A stretch of 64,000 bases of DNA, from positions 1-64,000 of the forward strand of contig QZCP01000178.1 in NCBI GenBank assembly GCA_003956705.1, in the 5' to 3' direction. Positions 47,101-58,299 of the stretch are shown in pieces (the stretch's first letter is position 1; every line of letters begins with the position of its first letter). The position numbers and the translations under genes are program-made. This DNA comes from Brevipalpus yothersi. Lineage: Eukaryota > Arthropoda > Arachnida > Trombidiformes > Tenuipalpidae. The notes below the pieces were generated by a model. The model worked only from the letters and a program-made list of their open reading frames with translations, made no database searches and was not told where the DNA came from.

Positions 47101-48242
47101 TTCTCAATTGCATGTTTAGTCATGTTCTTATATAAGAGGAACCCAAAAGCTGGTCTCTGTCTGAATATATTCTCATTAGCCCTTGGAACCTGGTTTCTTT
47201 TTCATGTATTTCACACAAATGAAATACCACCTCAAATATCCATAACTAAGCATGGACATCTGTGAGTTTTCATAATCCGATCTTATGATCCCACGAGAAT
47301 CCGATTCATTTTCTTCGTTAAGCACTCAGTGTAAAGCTGGAAAATACATTCTGATCAGGATTTTGTCCGTGATTGTTCTTCACAGAAGTGAATATGCTGA
47401 AAAGTATTACAACAATGTGAGTGGCCATCTATGGAGCTACATGTTATCTCTACTGGCCGTGAGATATCTCTTTTCAAATAAGCGAGAAAGAATCCAGGTA
47501 CCCATTAGTGATTAATACTCTATATAACTCATCAGCATCACTTTTCAAATTCATTAGATGATTGCCAAGAAAAGTTCTCGCATTGTCTATTCCATTCTGA
47601 TTCTCCAGTCATTCTCAACTGGTTTATGGATGGTTTTGGATCTACCTTACAATCGCTTTTGGATAGCTGTTTATGTGGTTACCTATCAGTATATTGGGGC
47701 CGCATTTTGGATGACTATTATATTTCTGAAAGTTGCACCACTAAAAGAACTGTTCATGCCACCAGATGATCGACCTAGTAGATTCAATCCAGTATCCAGA
47801 GTCCCTCGAGAAGAGATGAATAATGATGGGGCAATGGTAGAAGACTGTGGAGGACTGAACCCTTCAGAGGGAAATAATGATGGAATAAATCTCAGACTCA
47901 AAGAAGAGAATCTTTCTATGGATTGGAATCATATACTTTCGATAGTGCTACGAATCTTGAGAGGTGCATACTTCGCTCATGGCCCTTTTCTTTTTTGGCA
48001 TCTCTTTGAGCGAAGAGAGAATTTACCATCAGAGTTTCTACCTTACGTAAGTTCATACTAACTCATTGAAATGAAGATTTAATGGTTTGTCATGACATTT
48101 TACTCTCAAGGTTTTGAGCATTGGTGGAATTGTAGTTGGTTGCATCTATTCTGGTGTTGCTTTCTATTTTTTTGCCCTAGGGCCACTGGAAAGCTACCTG
48201 TTGTTCATTAGAAAAAGACATGAGAAGAAGCATCAATCATGA
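44187..48242 (+). CDS. NRF-6-like multipass acyltransferase, 12 exons, 763 aa
   Basis: Member of the nose-resistant-to-fluoxetine / acyltransferase-3 family, polytopic membrane proteins implicated in lipid and drug transport in the nematode gut; the biochemical activity is not settled. Exons: 44187-44448, 44599-44768, 44824-44905, 45261-45468, 45588-45865, 46362-46455, 46687-46779, 46832-47000, 47059-47261, 47386-47497, 47558-48046, 48111-48242; all phases close to 2292 nt. The N-terminus begins with a hydrophobic signal-like segment, followed by the NRF domain (MTSSGHFPKN, NYDQCLEV). The acyltransferase-like part has many membrane segments (LNTWYSEGLIILGG, LPLLGSGPAYESF, CATFTWSISVEIQLF, HLWSYMLSLLAVRYLF). 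It ends in a basic tail. Exon lengths 7-10 and 12 equal those of the second copy at the right edge. The exon 4 acceptor lacks a good pyrimidine tract and is the least certain junction. Confidence 0.9.
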
Positions 48243-48474
48243 ATAATTTTCTCTACAGTTGCTGATCCACAGATTTAGGATATTGAGAAATCGACTATCT
48301 CCAGGATTGATGAACAGTGAGATGATCATGTTTTGTAATCGCATGAGAAGATCTGATGAGCTTACAATCGTGAAATAATCGACAATTGACCATTAAATGA
48401 CGAAGCATATGACTTCTAGCTTTCACAAATCACTCTGGTAAACATTTATGATAGTCCACTAGATTGAAAAGCTA

Positions 48475-48775
48475 TAGGGTGGGCCGAAAGTTTCTTGGCA
48501 TGGTAATTTTCGAATATAAGTCGATAATTCTTGGCCACGATATAGAAGAGAATGATAATTTTTGACCACAATATCTCACCAAAAAAAGTCTGATTATTTC
48601 AGAATTTTCATCTATCATGATCAGAAATCTAGTTTAACCAGCGATAGACGAGTTCAATTGAGCTTTACCAAGAAGATATTGTGGTCAAAAATTATCATTC
48701 TCTTCCATATCGTGGTCAAAAATTATCGACTTTTATTCGAAAATTATCATGCCAAGAGACTTTCTGCCCACCCTG
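48475..48775. mobile_element. Foldback MITE, 301 bp
   Basis: Ends TAGGGTGGGC...GCCCACCCTG flanked by TA (48473-48474, 48776-48777), with long inverted arms (CATGGTAATTTTCGAATA versus TATTCGAAAATTATCATG). A decayed relative lies at about 57873-58290. Confidence 0.88.
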
Positions 48776-49302
48776 TATATGATGAAACAACTTTCCTGGA
48801 GCTTTCATACACATCCCATCAAGGGCATTTTATGGAGATACAAAGGAGTGGATGCTTTGTTGGGATACTATCATCGTACAGTATTCCAAAGAGTGATTCA
48901 CTCCTCTTGATTTCAGAATGGCAATAAAATAGTGAAAAAAGTGCTACTTTTAGCAATCAGAGAAGCCACTCGTAGCATTTCTAGCTTGCAAATACTTGCT
49001 CAGATATAAGTCCGCGAGAAACTTCACGTTCAGTAACTGTTTAATGAAAATAATAAAACCTAAGATGGAGCTCCCAATAAAACCCTTTTCAACGATTCAG
49101 AATACATGAATCGGTAGTTAAAATGATCAATTCCATCGGTCCTCGGCTTGAGATGGATAAGATGATTCGATCTTTCTGAGGTCTCATCTGTATTTGATGT
49201 GATTGGATCCGGGTTCTTCAATTTAAAAAGGAATTGATGAGCAGGCCATAAATTGATTTGACCTGAGTTGAGATCGTCCTTGCTTAGAGCATCCTCAAGT
49301 GT

Positions 49303-50768
49303 TCAGAGTGAAGATATTAGGAGATTTTTTTCGGATGTTGACAGCTTATGGAATAATTCTGAAAGAAAAAGAGTGAGCTCGTTAGGAAAAAAATATCAAG
49401 ATAGACCATTACCTTCGATAAGGTCCACAGCTCGATCAGCACTGTTCGACTTCCTCATATTTGATGATATTCTGGTGACATTTCTACGAATTTCTCCATC
49501 CATTAATACATCTTCAATCATATCAAGAAGCTTCGTTGCATCGAGCTCCCAAAGGAACATTTTTTTCCCAATCCTCTTGTCTTCAACCCTCTGAGCATTA
49601 TCAACTTGCTCTAGAGATTGAGGAATGACAATCATCGGGACTCCAAAGAATAGTGCTTCCATCATACTGTTATTTCCACCATGGAATATCATCAAGTCAA
49701 CTTGCTTCAGAACTGCTAACTGATCAACAAACTCACAGCACCACATATTGTCATACCTATCAGTATGATAATCACAAATTCTTTTTGCTCCTAAGGTCAC
49801 AATAAAACGATTTGGACTTGAAGAAAGTGTTTTCAGAAGGTTATTCACGAGATCTTGACACCCAGAAGCTATGGTTCCCAGAGAGAAGTAAATGAGCTTC
49901 CCAGGTCTATTTCGAAGCTTTTCAGGGATAGAAAACGAGCCACCATCATCGGGATCAATTATGAGTGAATCAATACGCTCATAGTTCTCTGTAATTGGTT
50001 TCAGAGTGTCGTAATCTAAGTCCTCAGGATAATGATAGAAACCAAGGTATTTTGGTTTCATATGGAACCCAAGATCATAATTGTTAGTGGATACTTTTGC
50101 CTCATTGAAGTTGTAAAGGCTCTTAATAGAATCTATCATGATGGCAAGTGTATCCATGAGGGCATTTTTAAACTCCTTCATAGATTTTCTTGGATTAATC
50201 TCACTATACCCTGCCCATGGTGGTATTTCTTTGGGGTACAAATACAGAGGATTGTGGGGATATATGTCCACGTGTGGTATATTCTTTTCAAGCAACACAG
50301 GTAACTTGAACGCAGACTGGTCCACAACAACGAGATCGATGTCGTCCATTTTTTCAAGGACTTCTCTCAGGGCCAAATCTGATATTGAGACAACCCTTGG
50401 AAGGAATTCTGATAAGAATGAGGGATCAAAAAAACCCTCTTCCGTTAGAGAGCGTATCGCTTCCAAGGGCTCGAGAAAGAAATACTTCCCGATAACCTTG
50501 GAAATTTCAGCAAGAGCATTAGGGCTCACTCCATCGAAAGTTTCCTCATTGAACTCTATGAAATCGATGGAATATCTCTCCACAATAGGTTTGAAGAATT
50601 TACGATGGGCCAAAGCAACCTCATGTCCTCGCTTCTTGAGAACCATTCCAAATCGAACCAGATTGATGATATGCCCAAACCTTCGAGAAAATTCATTAGC
50701 TATCTTGAATTAATGAGTCTAAATCTATTTACTCACCCATCTATCTCAGATGTAATCAATATCTTCAT
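49303..50768 (-). CDS. UDP-glycosyltransferase UGT2
   Basis: Close paralog of UGT1. Exons 50737-50768, 49413-50680 and 49303-49358 give 451 aa. The start is MKILITSEIDG followed by FGHIINLVRFG, with the candidate catalytic His at residue 14. The donor-binding HGGNNSMMEALFFG begins near residue 343. Introns are 56 and 54 nt at the same positions as in UGT1. The final exon (EELFHKLSTSEKNLLISSL) ends at the same TGA as UGT1. An ATG inside exon 2 (VLKKRGHE region) would give a shorter protein lacking the N-terminal strand and His14, so the spliced start is preferred. No signal peptide or membrane anchor. Flanks on both sides are shared with UGT1. Confidence 0.92.
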
Positions 50769-52345
50769 TTTCAGAAATAGATAATTACTCGAGCTTTAAC
50801 TTGCAACAGAAAAAGTTATTACAGTTTCAGAATTGATGAAATACCATGTGGAAGCTCTGGAGTGGGGAAAATGAGAGGGACTGAATTGTGAAAATTTCCA
50901 TCTACTTGATGGCTGATTTCGAAATTTTGAACCATTTACGACATTTCATACATCCCGGATTGTGAAAAACCTAATAAGGAAACGGACCATGCTCAAAATA
51001 GAGGAACATAGATCAATGAACTAAACTCCTGATGATAAGGCATGGAAAACAAGGAAGGAATGAAAAAACTGATGTAAAGGATGGATATATTCAATTTTTG
51101 GGGACGATGCTCTCGTACATTGCAAATATCCGAATGATTGAGTTGAATCCCATAGTTACAGATAAAGGGAACTTTCCATCAGTAAATATTCTTTCTTTAC
51201 CTTAATTCGAGCTTAAATCAGATTTAATATTGCAATTTCATAATTATTTCCTAGATGCTGACCTAAACTCATTGTCTCAACATTTGAAGAAGTTGTGAAC
51301 ACCCTTGTTCATTGTTTTGAAATATCTCGAATCATCCAGATGAAATGATAGTATTGAAAGCATCTGGATAGCTCCACCTCACAAAAATTTTGTAGGAGGA
51401 TAAATTCTCTGAAGAAAAGCAAATCTGATTCATTATAAACAACGCTTATCATAACACTAAAGCTCATTTACTTTCTCGATTTTCCTTTTCTGGATCAAGA
51501 GTGGAAAGCCTTTCTCTTTTTCCGTAGTATGAAGCCTTTTCCTCCAGACTAGATTTTCATGGAATCTTAGGGTTTCCAAAGAAATTGCCATAGAGGCTCG
51601 AATTATCAAAAGTTTATGCTACTGGCTCTCAGTGTGCAATTGGTATATTGATCAATCGAGTAAACAAAACATCTGATACAAAAATTGTGAGACATTTCGA
51701 TAGATGGTCTCGCTCAAGCTCAAGGCTTAGGCAAAAATGTGTCATAATGTAGTGCTGTCTATATTGTTAACCGATGACTACACCAAAAAAGCGAGATAAA
51801 ATTCGTCGCAATGGGATGAAGAATGTGATCAGTTGCAGGCTCATGAGATATTTGATGATAACTTACAATTTACTTCTGCTACTCACAGTCCATACTAACT
51901 ATCTGATGGACCTTTCATGGGCATCAATATTATAGGAAAAGGTTACTATGGAGATTCAATTAGCTAGATTAGTCGGAGAAACTTGAAGCATGTGAGTGGA
52001 ATTGGGAGGAATTTTAATCAGAGTGAAAATTTGACAATCAATCGATCCATAGCAGAATCATTCGATATTGCCTATGCTATCGAATCCAAATGAGGTTCGA
52101 GGTTCAATTATTGAGTGCGCCTTAGCCCATTGATGGCATTACATATACAAGATCCCCATGATCTTAGTGCAATAAAAACATAAGAAATAAAAATACGTAA
52201 TGTAGCCAGCTGGAGAGAAACATTCAGACAATTTGGTGAATATTTTTGGGTCTGATCCATTGGTATGTACAAATATTCTATTTATGTATACATTTCACCA
52301 AAGTGAGTAGCATCAATGAGGTTTTGAAATTTGAAAAGAACAGAA
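50769..52345. other. 1.6 kb intergenic; UGT2 5' flank and unrecognised DNA
   Basis: 50769-51180 resembles the UGT1 5' flank (AATTTTGAACCATTT, GGAAACGGA and GGCATGGAAA-type blocks), so regulatory sequence was duplicated with the gene. No gene is recognised in 51180-52345. Confidence 0.5.
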
Positions 52346-52348
52346 ACT

Positions 52349-53440
52349 TCAACAAAGTTTTGAAGATTTGTCTTCGATCGGGATCTCAAGATTCTTGACA
52401 TCATACGAATGCACCTCAGTGTCAGTATTGGCTCTAGCAAATAGGGACCAGGGTCCAAATGAGGGTTCAATTATGAAGTTCCATATGGCTCTTGTTTTCG
52501 ATGTATAGTATGGACGATTGTTGTAAAATTCAGGAGCGATTTTGCGAACCAATGGTAGCTTGCTTCCTGGTATGTTCGGAAAATCATGATGTTCAACATG
52601 ATATCCAGCATTGTAAGTGATCTTGTTCAGCAGACCATAATAAGAGTATGTACCAAGAGAATCCAGTTGAATTTCTCCAACACTCATGCCATCTCTATCT
52701 CTGAAAGTCTGCAGGTCATCCATTTTGAATAGATAAGAGTGATCTGTGAGTCTTCCACCCATAATTGGATGAAAACACAGCACAATGAAAGGAGAAAAAG
52801 TCAGATAGAGTACCATTCGTGTACCACAACAGTAAGCAATCACTGAGCTGAAAAGAATCTGGATAATTACATTGCAAATAGCATAAATTTTGTATCGGGT
52901 CTTCTTCTCGGATTCTTTTGGAGGATATTCTAATGCTCTGATAAATTGTTCAGTGATTATCCAGATAATCTTTCCAAGTTTCGTTCGAAAAGTTGTCTTT
53001 TCATAATCCGAAGGAGCTTGATGATCTATACCATGCCTGCCAGGGTGTCGATGGTGCTTGAAATGATGCTGTTTTTGGAAAACACTTACAGGATAGATCA
53101 AGGGGAGATTGATAAACATTCCAAGAATAATATTTGCATGAACTCGATTAGGTCCAAACGCATGACCATGTGCTATTTCATGGATTGCATGGAATAAGGT
53201 ATGGCTTATGGTTCCAGTCACGTTATATCCAATAAATAGTAGAACGAACCAGCTTGTAACATCTTTCAGAAGAATAACTGAAACAATTTGAAAAATCACC
53301 AGACCGATTACTTGCCATTTGAAGTAAGGATCAACTTTCATTAAATTTTTTATCTCTGGATGCTTGGCAAGAATCAATTGTCGACGGATGATGTGAGGGT
53401 CATCGGAAGGTGAATAACCATTTTTGCTTCGAACTTCCAT
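52349..53440 (-). CDS. DEGS: Sphingolipid delta-4 desaturase (dihydroceramide desaturase)
   Basis: ER membrane di-iron enzyme that introduces the 4,5 double bond of dihydroceramide to make ceramide. Single uninterrupted ORF of 363 aa. The N-terminal region SDDPHIIRRQLILAKHPEIK matches the Lcb/DES N-terminal motif (family: DQPH-x-RR-x-x-IL-x-K-x-PEIK). Three histidine clusters: HAIHEIAHGH (84-93), HHFKHHRH (125-132) and HVEHHDFP (281-288). Hydrophobic segments lie at about 42-80, 100-120 and 185-225. It is about 40 residues longer than typical animal enzymes (~323 aa), mostly a C-terminal tail after ~325. Divergent from a serine palmitoyltransferase remnant 0.55 kb away. No introns. It appears intact. 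Confidence 0.93.
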   Translation of the reverse strand: MEVRSKNGYSPSDDPHIIRRQLILAKHPEIKNLMKVDPYFKWQVIGLVIFQIVSVILLKDVTSWFVLLFIGYNVTGTISHTLFHAIHEIAHGHAFGPNRVHANIILGMFINLPLIYPVSVFQKQHHFKHHRHPGRHGIDHQAPSDYEKTTFRTKLGKIIWIITEQFIRALEYPPKESEKKTRYKIYAICNVIIQILFSSVIAYCCGTRMVLYLTFSPFIVLCFHPIMGGRLTDHSYLFKMDDLQTFRDRDGMSVGEIQLDSLGTYSYYGLLNKITYNAGYHVEHHDFPNIPGSKLPLVRKIAPEFYNNRPYYTSKTRAIWNFIIEPSFGPWSLFARANTDTEVHSYDVKNLEIPIEDKSSKLC

Positions 53441-53999
53441 CTCAAGCTGATAGGTTCTATCGGTTAACTATAGCAATTGTTTTATTGGATAAGTTTCAGA
53501 AAACATCCATTTGAACTTTTTTCCCATCAAAAAAGATGATATAATGATCATATCGAAGTCTGCGAGAATGGTTCGTTTGTGTGCGTAACTCCATCAATTG
53601 AACATATGTGCACAAATTGCTGCATCCGGTATAATTTTCCATTGAAATTATGCAATCAGAAACCATATTCATAGGAATGCTGATGGGAAGATCAAATAAG
53701 GTTCAAAGCAGTTGCAGAACTTCCTGTTTATTGAGTGAATGTCTATGTTGAGTTTGTCTGATTGTCAACTTTCGCCATAGTTGCAATCAGTAAAAACAGT
53801 TGTCAAAATATATTCCCAAGTGGTAAAGTGGTCACTTTCAAATGTTTCCTTGCTGAAAAAGGTTATTTTCCTTCTCTGGAAAGGGTCACTTCTCCACCCT
53901 AAATAAGATTCTTTCCTCAAAATCACCCAACAGGGGTAAAATATTGAAGAAAATTGTGATTCCATTGTTGATCGAGATGATGCAAAGAGGTGAAAGAGA

Positions 54000-54512
54000 A
54001 GAATGATTAAGTATGGAACTCCATGAAACTACAATTTCTTGCTGATGGACAGGCGATCACACATAAGCCATGGCCTAAGAAAATCATTATGTTTGAAGAG
54101 ATATATAGCATGGGGGCTCAATTGTATATCTACCAAAGATAATCCACCTGAAAAAGAAGTACAAAGCCTGTCTACATCTGGATGAGGCACGAAGTATTGG
54201 TGCTTCGGGTATATCAGGCAGAGGAGTTTGTGATCGTTTTGGTATTGAGACAACCGAGGTGAATCTTCTCATGGGCACTTTTACCAAGAGCTTCGCTGCA
54301 GCAGGAGGCTATGTGGCAGCAGGGAAAAAGTTGATAAATTGCCTCAAAATAGTTTTGCTTATGCAAGCGGTATGGTAGGTCCTATTTCTCAACAGATAAT
54401 TCTAACACTGGAATCTCTGATAGGTGAACCTCGAAGGCTGAATGTAGAGAAATCTGATAGAATTCCCAATGTTTATTCATTATTGAAACTGTTTAATTAT
54501 TCTCTTTCTTCA

Positions 54513-54598
<86 letters not shown>

Positions 54599-54636
54599 TT
54601 CTTTTTTGTTCTATTCCTTATTCACTATTCATAATN

Positions 54637-54723
<87 letters not shown>

Positions 54724-55310
54724 TTCTTTTTTGTTCTATTCCTTATTCACTATTCATAATGGCTGTTTTTTAACTTGATTCAGGCAGGAAAAGATTGGCC
54801 CAGCTCTTCCAAAACTCAAGGTAGGTCTAACAAAAGTTAAACAGAATGGGATTTATTCGCTGTCGTCATGAGGAACTGCCAATAATCCCTCTAATGGTAC
54901 AGGTATTTCATTACGGCAAAATGAAGTAAGCTCACATCCTTTAGGGAATATTGGATAAAACAGATTAAATTGGTGCCTCGATCACAAAAATGGAGATATT
55001 CAGAGCTTCCCAGATTTCCTAGGGCCCACTTCACATTTATAATTCCCTTAACTGATTAATCACATATTAATACTCACAAGGAATTTGCAATTCATGCGAG
55101 GAAACATGGAGTCGCAGTTGTTGTTATCAGTTGTCCAATAACATCAAAATTCGAGTCTCGTGTTCGCTTTTACATCTCCGCTTCGCACTTTAAGGCAATA
55201 ATAGATAAAACATTGGAAGTGGTTATTCATATTGGTGATAAATTAATACCAAAATACCTTCAAAATTCAAGTCGATCCAATATGTGCAGTCCACTAGGCT
55301 CAGAAGCTTT
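54000..55310 (+). pseudogene. SPTLC2: Serine palmitoyltransferase subunit 2 (LCB2), 5'-truncated and broken
   Basis: PLP-dependent enzyme of the first sphingolipid step (serine + palmitoyl-CoA). Recognised pieces in order: GQAITHKPWPKKIIMFEEIY (54047-54105), then after a frameshift LPKIIHLKKKYKACLHLDEA, SIGASGISGRGVCDRFGIET, the PLP-lysine box GTFTKSFAAAGGYVA (Lys codon 54286-54288), then another frameshift and NSFAYASGMVGPISQQIILT. After a CT-rich intron: a short exon ERIGPALPKLK (~54784-54820), MGFIRCRHEELPIIPLMV, and a well-kept last exon HGVAVVVISCP-x-TSKFESRVRFYISASHF (55081-55310). There is an in-frame TAA near 54008, and the N-terminal third is missing. A single N and repeated flanks at 54634 mean some lesions could be assembly errors. 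Confidence 0.88.
54517..54760. repeat. (CT)n microsatellite with one N and a duplicated flank
   Basis: Two CT tracts (~54517-54590, ~54636-54714), each followed by the same ~45 bp ending ATTCACTATTCATAAT. A single N at 54634 marks an unresolved base at the join. It lies in an intron of the LCB2 remnant. Confidence 0.95.
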
Positions 55311-56275
55311 CTATTAAAGATATTGAATCTACGAGAGAATAATCACGAGGTTTTATTGATCGAACGATTAATTCACAGAAATAATCCAAACTAGAAGAAG
55401 CTACTGAAAGCCAATCTGTGGAAAAATTTGATGAAAAATTGAAGCTATAAGGAGTCAAATAAAACCATTTTTCCAGTTAGCATCAAGATGGACCTACCAA
55501 TATCCATTGTGCACTATGAGTTACGGAACTCGGATCATATTTCATTCTGATTCTCAGAGTGATGTGAAAATTATGGAAATTCCGCCAGCGGAAGATGATT
55601 CTCAATCTATAGCCCCATTTCTACTGGATAAAAAAGTGGGCATAGAGAATCAATACTGAGCTCAAAACTATTGATAACATGATCAAAATCTTGATAAATG
55701 CCATGAGAGGATTCACATCAATGAATTGATACTCATTAAACCAATCATTCACAAGCCTCGAGGCTACAGAGGGTTCAAAGTAGTGAGGGAAGATCTTCAG
55801 CTGTGTTATCAGTTTATTAGAAATTGGGAGTGGTCGGGGTATCTTGCCGATCCTTATTTCCTCTAAACCCTTCGAAGAGCTACCAGGGCTATCCGGTTCT
55901 CTTCAGGCGAACGGACCTAACGGGGCTAGTAGACTACCACCCGATTAAGAATAGAACTCACTAACATGATAAACGAAATGTTTAATCAAAGTAAGAAAAC
56001 AGGACAGAATAATAATAATAACTTGACGGTTATAAGTTAGGTATCAATTGGACATCAATCATCTATTCAATTGTATCGATTGTGTGTCCATGGCCGCCTT
56101 TTTATATGACATCTCCTCCATGAGAGACACAAAAAGTGACCATGAGAAAGGGATGAGATATCCCACCCATGTAAAATCATAAGAATTAGGAAATAAGAAG
56201 GGCTACAGCTTATTCATCGATGAGGGCAATGATTTCTGCCATCAGCTGGGAAGATAACATCTGATAAAATCATGG
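55311..56275. other. 1 kb without a recognisable gene
   Basis: Includes a locally GC-richer stretch at ~55860-55950. A short open stretch near 55500-55660 has no recognisable motif. Confidence 0.4.
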
Positions 56276-56279
56276 AAAC

Positions 56280-57245
56280 TCAGCTAGCAGAGCTGAATTT
56301 TCTTCCAATTTTCCTCAATGTCATGATAAACTCAAAAACTAAGAAACTGAAGCATTCCGCTGATATTCCTAGAAGAACATCAATCACATAATGATGAGAG
56401 GAATAGATAGCAGCAAAACTCATGGCAATCACCCATATGAAATACACCAAACATACTCTAAAGCTAAGCCCTAATTTTTTTGCAAATAAAAATACATGAA
56501 ATGGGTACATCACATGCAGTGAGGGCATTGCGGCAAAAATGTTTGGATGTGGCTCGTAAATTTTTTGGAAAATAGGTATTCCAATCAAATCATCAAATTC
56601 TATTAATGATGCAGTGTACATAAATGGTTCCAGTCTAGTGCAATTGGTACCATGTAGAGACCCAAACCTCTGATAGAACCATGGTGGTGCAGCCGGATAA
56701 ATGTAGTAGAAAAAGAATCCAGTTAGAATCAGGATGAGAAAGCTGAGAGCGAAATCAAAATAGTGCTTCCGAAGAGATCCCACAGAAAATAGATACAAAC
56801 CAAATCCTATTGGCAATGGCAGCCACGTTAGGTATGTCAAGCCGGAAAGTAGGGTGAGAAGAGAATTGCGATAGCTTAAGAAAAATTCATTGAAAGATAT
56901 ATGTTGACCTCCATAGTTGAAACCAAATAGTTTTTTGTCAAGTAAATAAAGTTCCTCAATGGATACCGAACGTATTTTGTAGTTTGGCACAATTCTTAAA
57001 CCTTCATAGAGAACCTGGCAAACATAAAATATTGTTAGTGCTTGCCCTATTTCACGCATTCTATTTGTTCCATTGTAGCAGAGAAACATAGCGAGTGTTG
57101 AGCCAATCAGAAAAGGATTCCATTCACTTGACAATGCATAAATTGTTACCAAACAAGACAATATCAGTGAAGACAGAATGAGAGATTTCCATCTCGACTG
57201 GAACCAGAACAATAATGTATTAATGCCTGTCGATGAGGTTCCCAT
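56280..57245 (-). CDS. AUR1-like PAP2 membrane protein (inositol phosphorylceramide synthase type)
   Basis: Intronless 321-aa multipass protein of the PAP2 superfamily, PAP2_3/AUR1-like branch. Catalytic motifs: AAMPSLHVMYP with His244, and SSHHYVIDVLLG with His284/His285 and Asp289. The spacing of the second His and Asp (H285 to D289) is that of the His-His-Asp triad of fungal Aur1. About eight hydrophobic segments; YYIYPAAPPW precedes the catalytic loops as in this family. In fungi the family transfers phosphoinositol to ceramide; related bacterial proteins exist. Animals normally use sphingomyelin synthase relatives instead. The substrate here is unknown: ceramide head-group transfer is inferred from family and from the neighbouring desaturase and palmitoyltransferase. 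A plain lipid phosphatase is possible. A pseudogene copy lies at 19070-19480. Confidence 0.85.
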   Translation of the reverse strand: MGTSSTGINTLLFWFQSRWKSLILSSLILSCLVTIYALSSEWNPFLIGSTLAMFLCYNGTNRMREIGQALTIFYVCQVLYEGLRIVPNYKIRSVSIEELYLLDKKLFGFNYGGQHISFNEFFLSYRNSLLTLLSGLTYLTWLPLPIGFGLYLFSVGSLRKHYFDFALSFLILILTGFFFYYIYPAAPPWFYQRFGSLHGTNCTRLEPFMYTASLIEFDDLIGIPIFQKIYEPHPNIFAAMPSLHVMYPFHVFLFAKKLGLSFRVCLVYFIWVIAMSFAAIYSSHHYVIDVLLGISAECFSFLVFEFIMTLRKIGRKFSSAS

Positions 57246-57872
57246 AGTTGTTTAGGCTGATTCTCTAAAAATCATGGATCGGATTTTGGGGTCAAAAATC
57301 AATGAAAGGAACATCCCTTCTCAGGGTCTCTTTTCTCAACTCTTACCAATATTTATGTCAGGCTACTTTGTCAGCGAGTCGATTTTTAGCTGAATGTCTA
57401 AAAACCCACGGGCGAAGGTGATTAGCTTATCAGAACCATCAATGATTGAACTTGTTGGAGGAACGATTGAAAAAATGGAAAAAAAGATGCACCTTGGCTA
57501 CTTTTTTTGATGAAAAGGATTATCATTTCAAAGATAATTTATTAATTTTCTCCACTCAATATTCAAAACTGAAGCAAGGTAATTATGGAAGCTGAAAAAC
57601 CCAAGATTCGGAGAATATTTCATGATCCCGGAGGTAACCTTTGATCAATTTGTTGTGATGGGCCTTCCTCTCATCGTTTCATGGAGTCGAACAACTATCA
57701 AGCCGAGTTTTGGAGATCATTGATCATATTGATGGTAAATTGTCACTGAAAAATTCATCAGAATTGGAATATTCTTTCCGGAGTTTTTTCACTAATTTTT
57801 CGTCGGACCTTCATCTCTCAGGTTATTCAACCGAGATCCTTAGTACCACCAATAACCTCATTGAATAATGCT

Positions 57873-58290
57873 ACAGGGTGGGCTTGAAGTTCCATTTTAT
57901 GATAATTTCAAATTGAAATTCGATAATTTTCTGCCATGAGATAAAGCAATGTGATAATTTGATCTCTTATCATGATAGCACTACAGAGAGTACCTTTTTA
58001 ATGGGACTCTCATACATCATACCTCAACAGAGTGGGCTTGAGGTCTCTTCCCATAATAATTTCCAATTAAAATTAAATAATTTTTTGCTACGAGATAGAA
58101 AATTGTGATAATTTTTGATGACAATATCTCACCGAGTATGTTCCATTGAACCACTTCATCACAATTTGTATTGGATTTCTGATCACGATGGATGGGAGCT
58201 CTGAGAAAACCAAAATCTGGCTCAACTTGACTCAATCAGACTTTTTTGGTGAGATATTGGGGTGAAATGTTATCACACCATCCCATCTTG
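57873..58290. repeat. Decayed foldback MITE relative
   Basis: Contains CAGGGTGGGCTTGAAGT, then an AGTGGGCTTGAGGTC repeat, ATAATTTTTGATGACAATATCTCACC and AGACTTTTTTGGTGAGATATTG blocks related to the 48475-48775 MITE. Confidence 0.6.
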
Positions 58291-58299
58291 TGTATTAGC

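Noticed and set aside
54339..54773. 144-codon ORF with a long Leu-Ser repeat
   Set aside because: Only its first ~30 codons are a real LCB2 piece; the rest is translated CT microsatellite.
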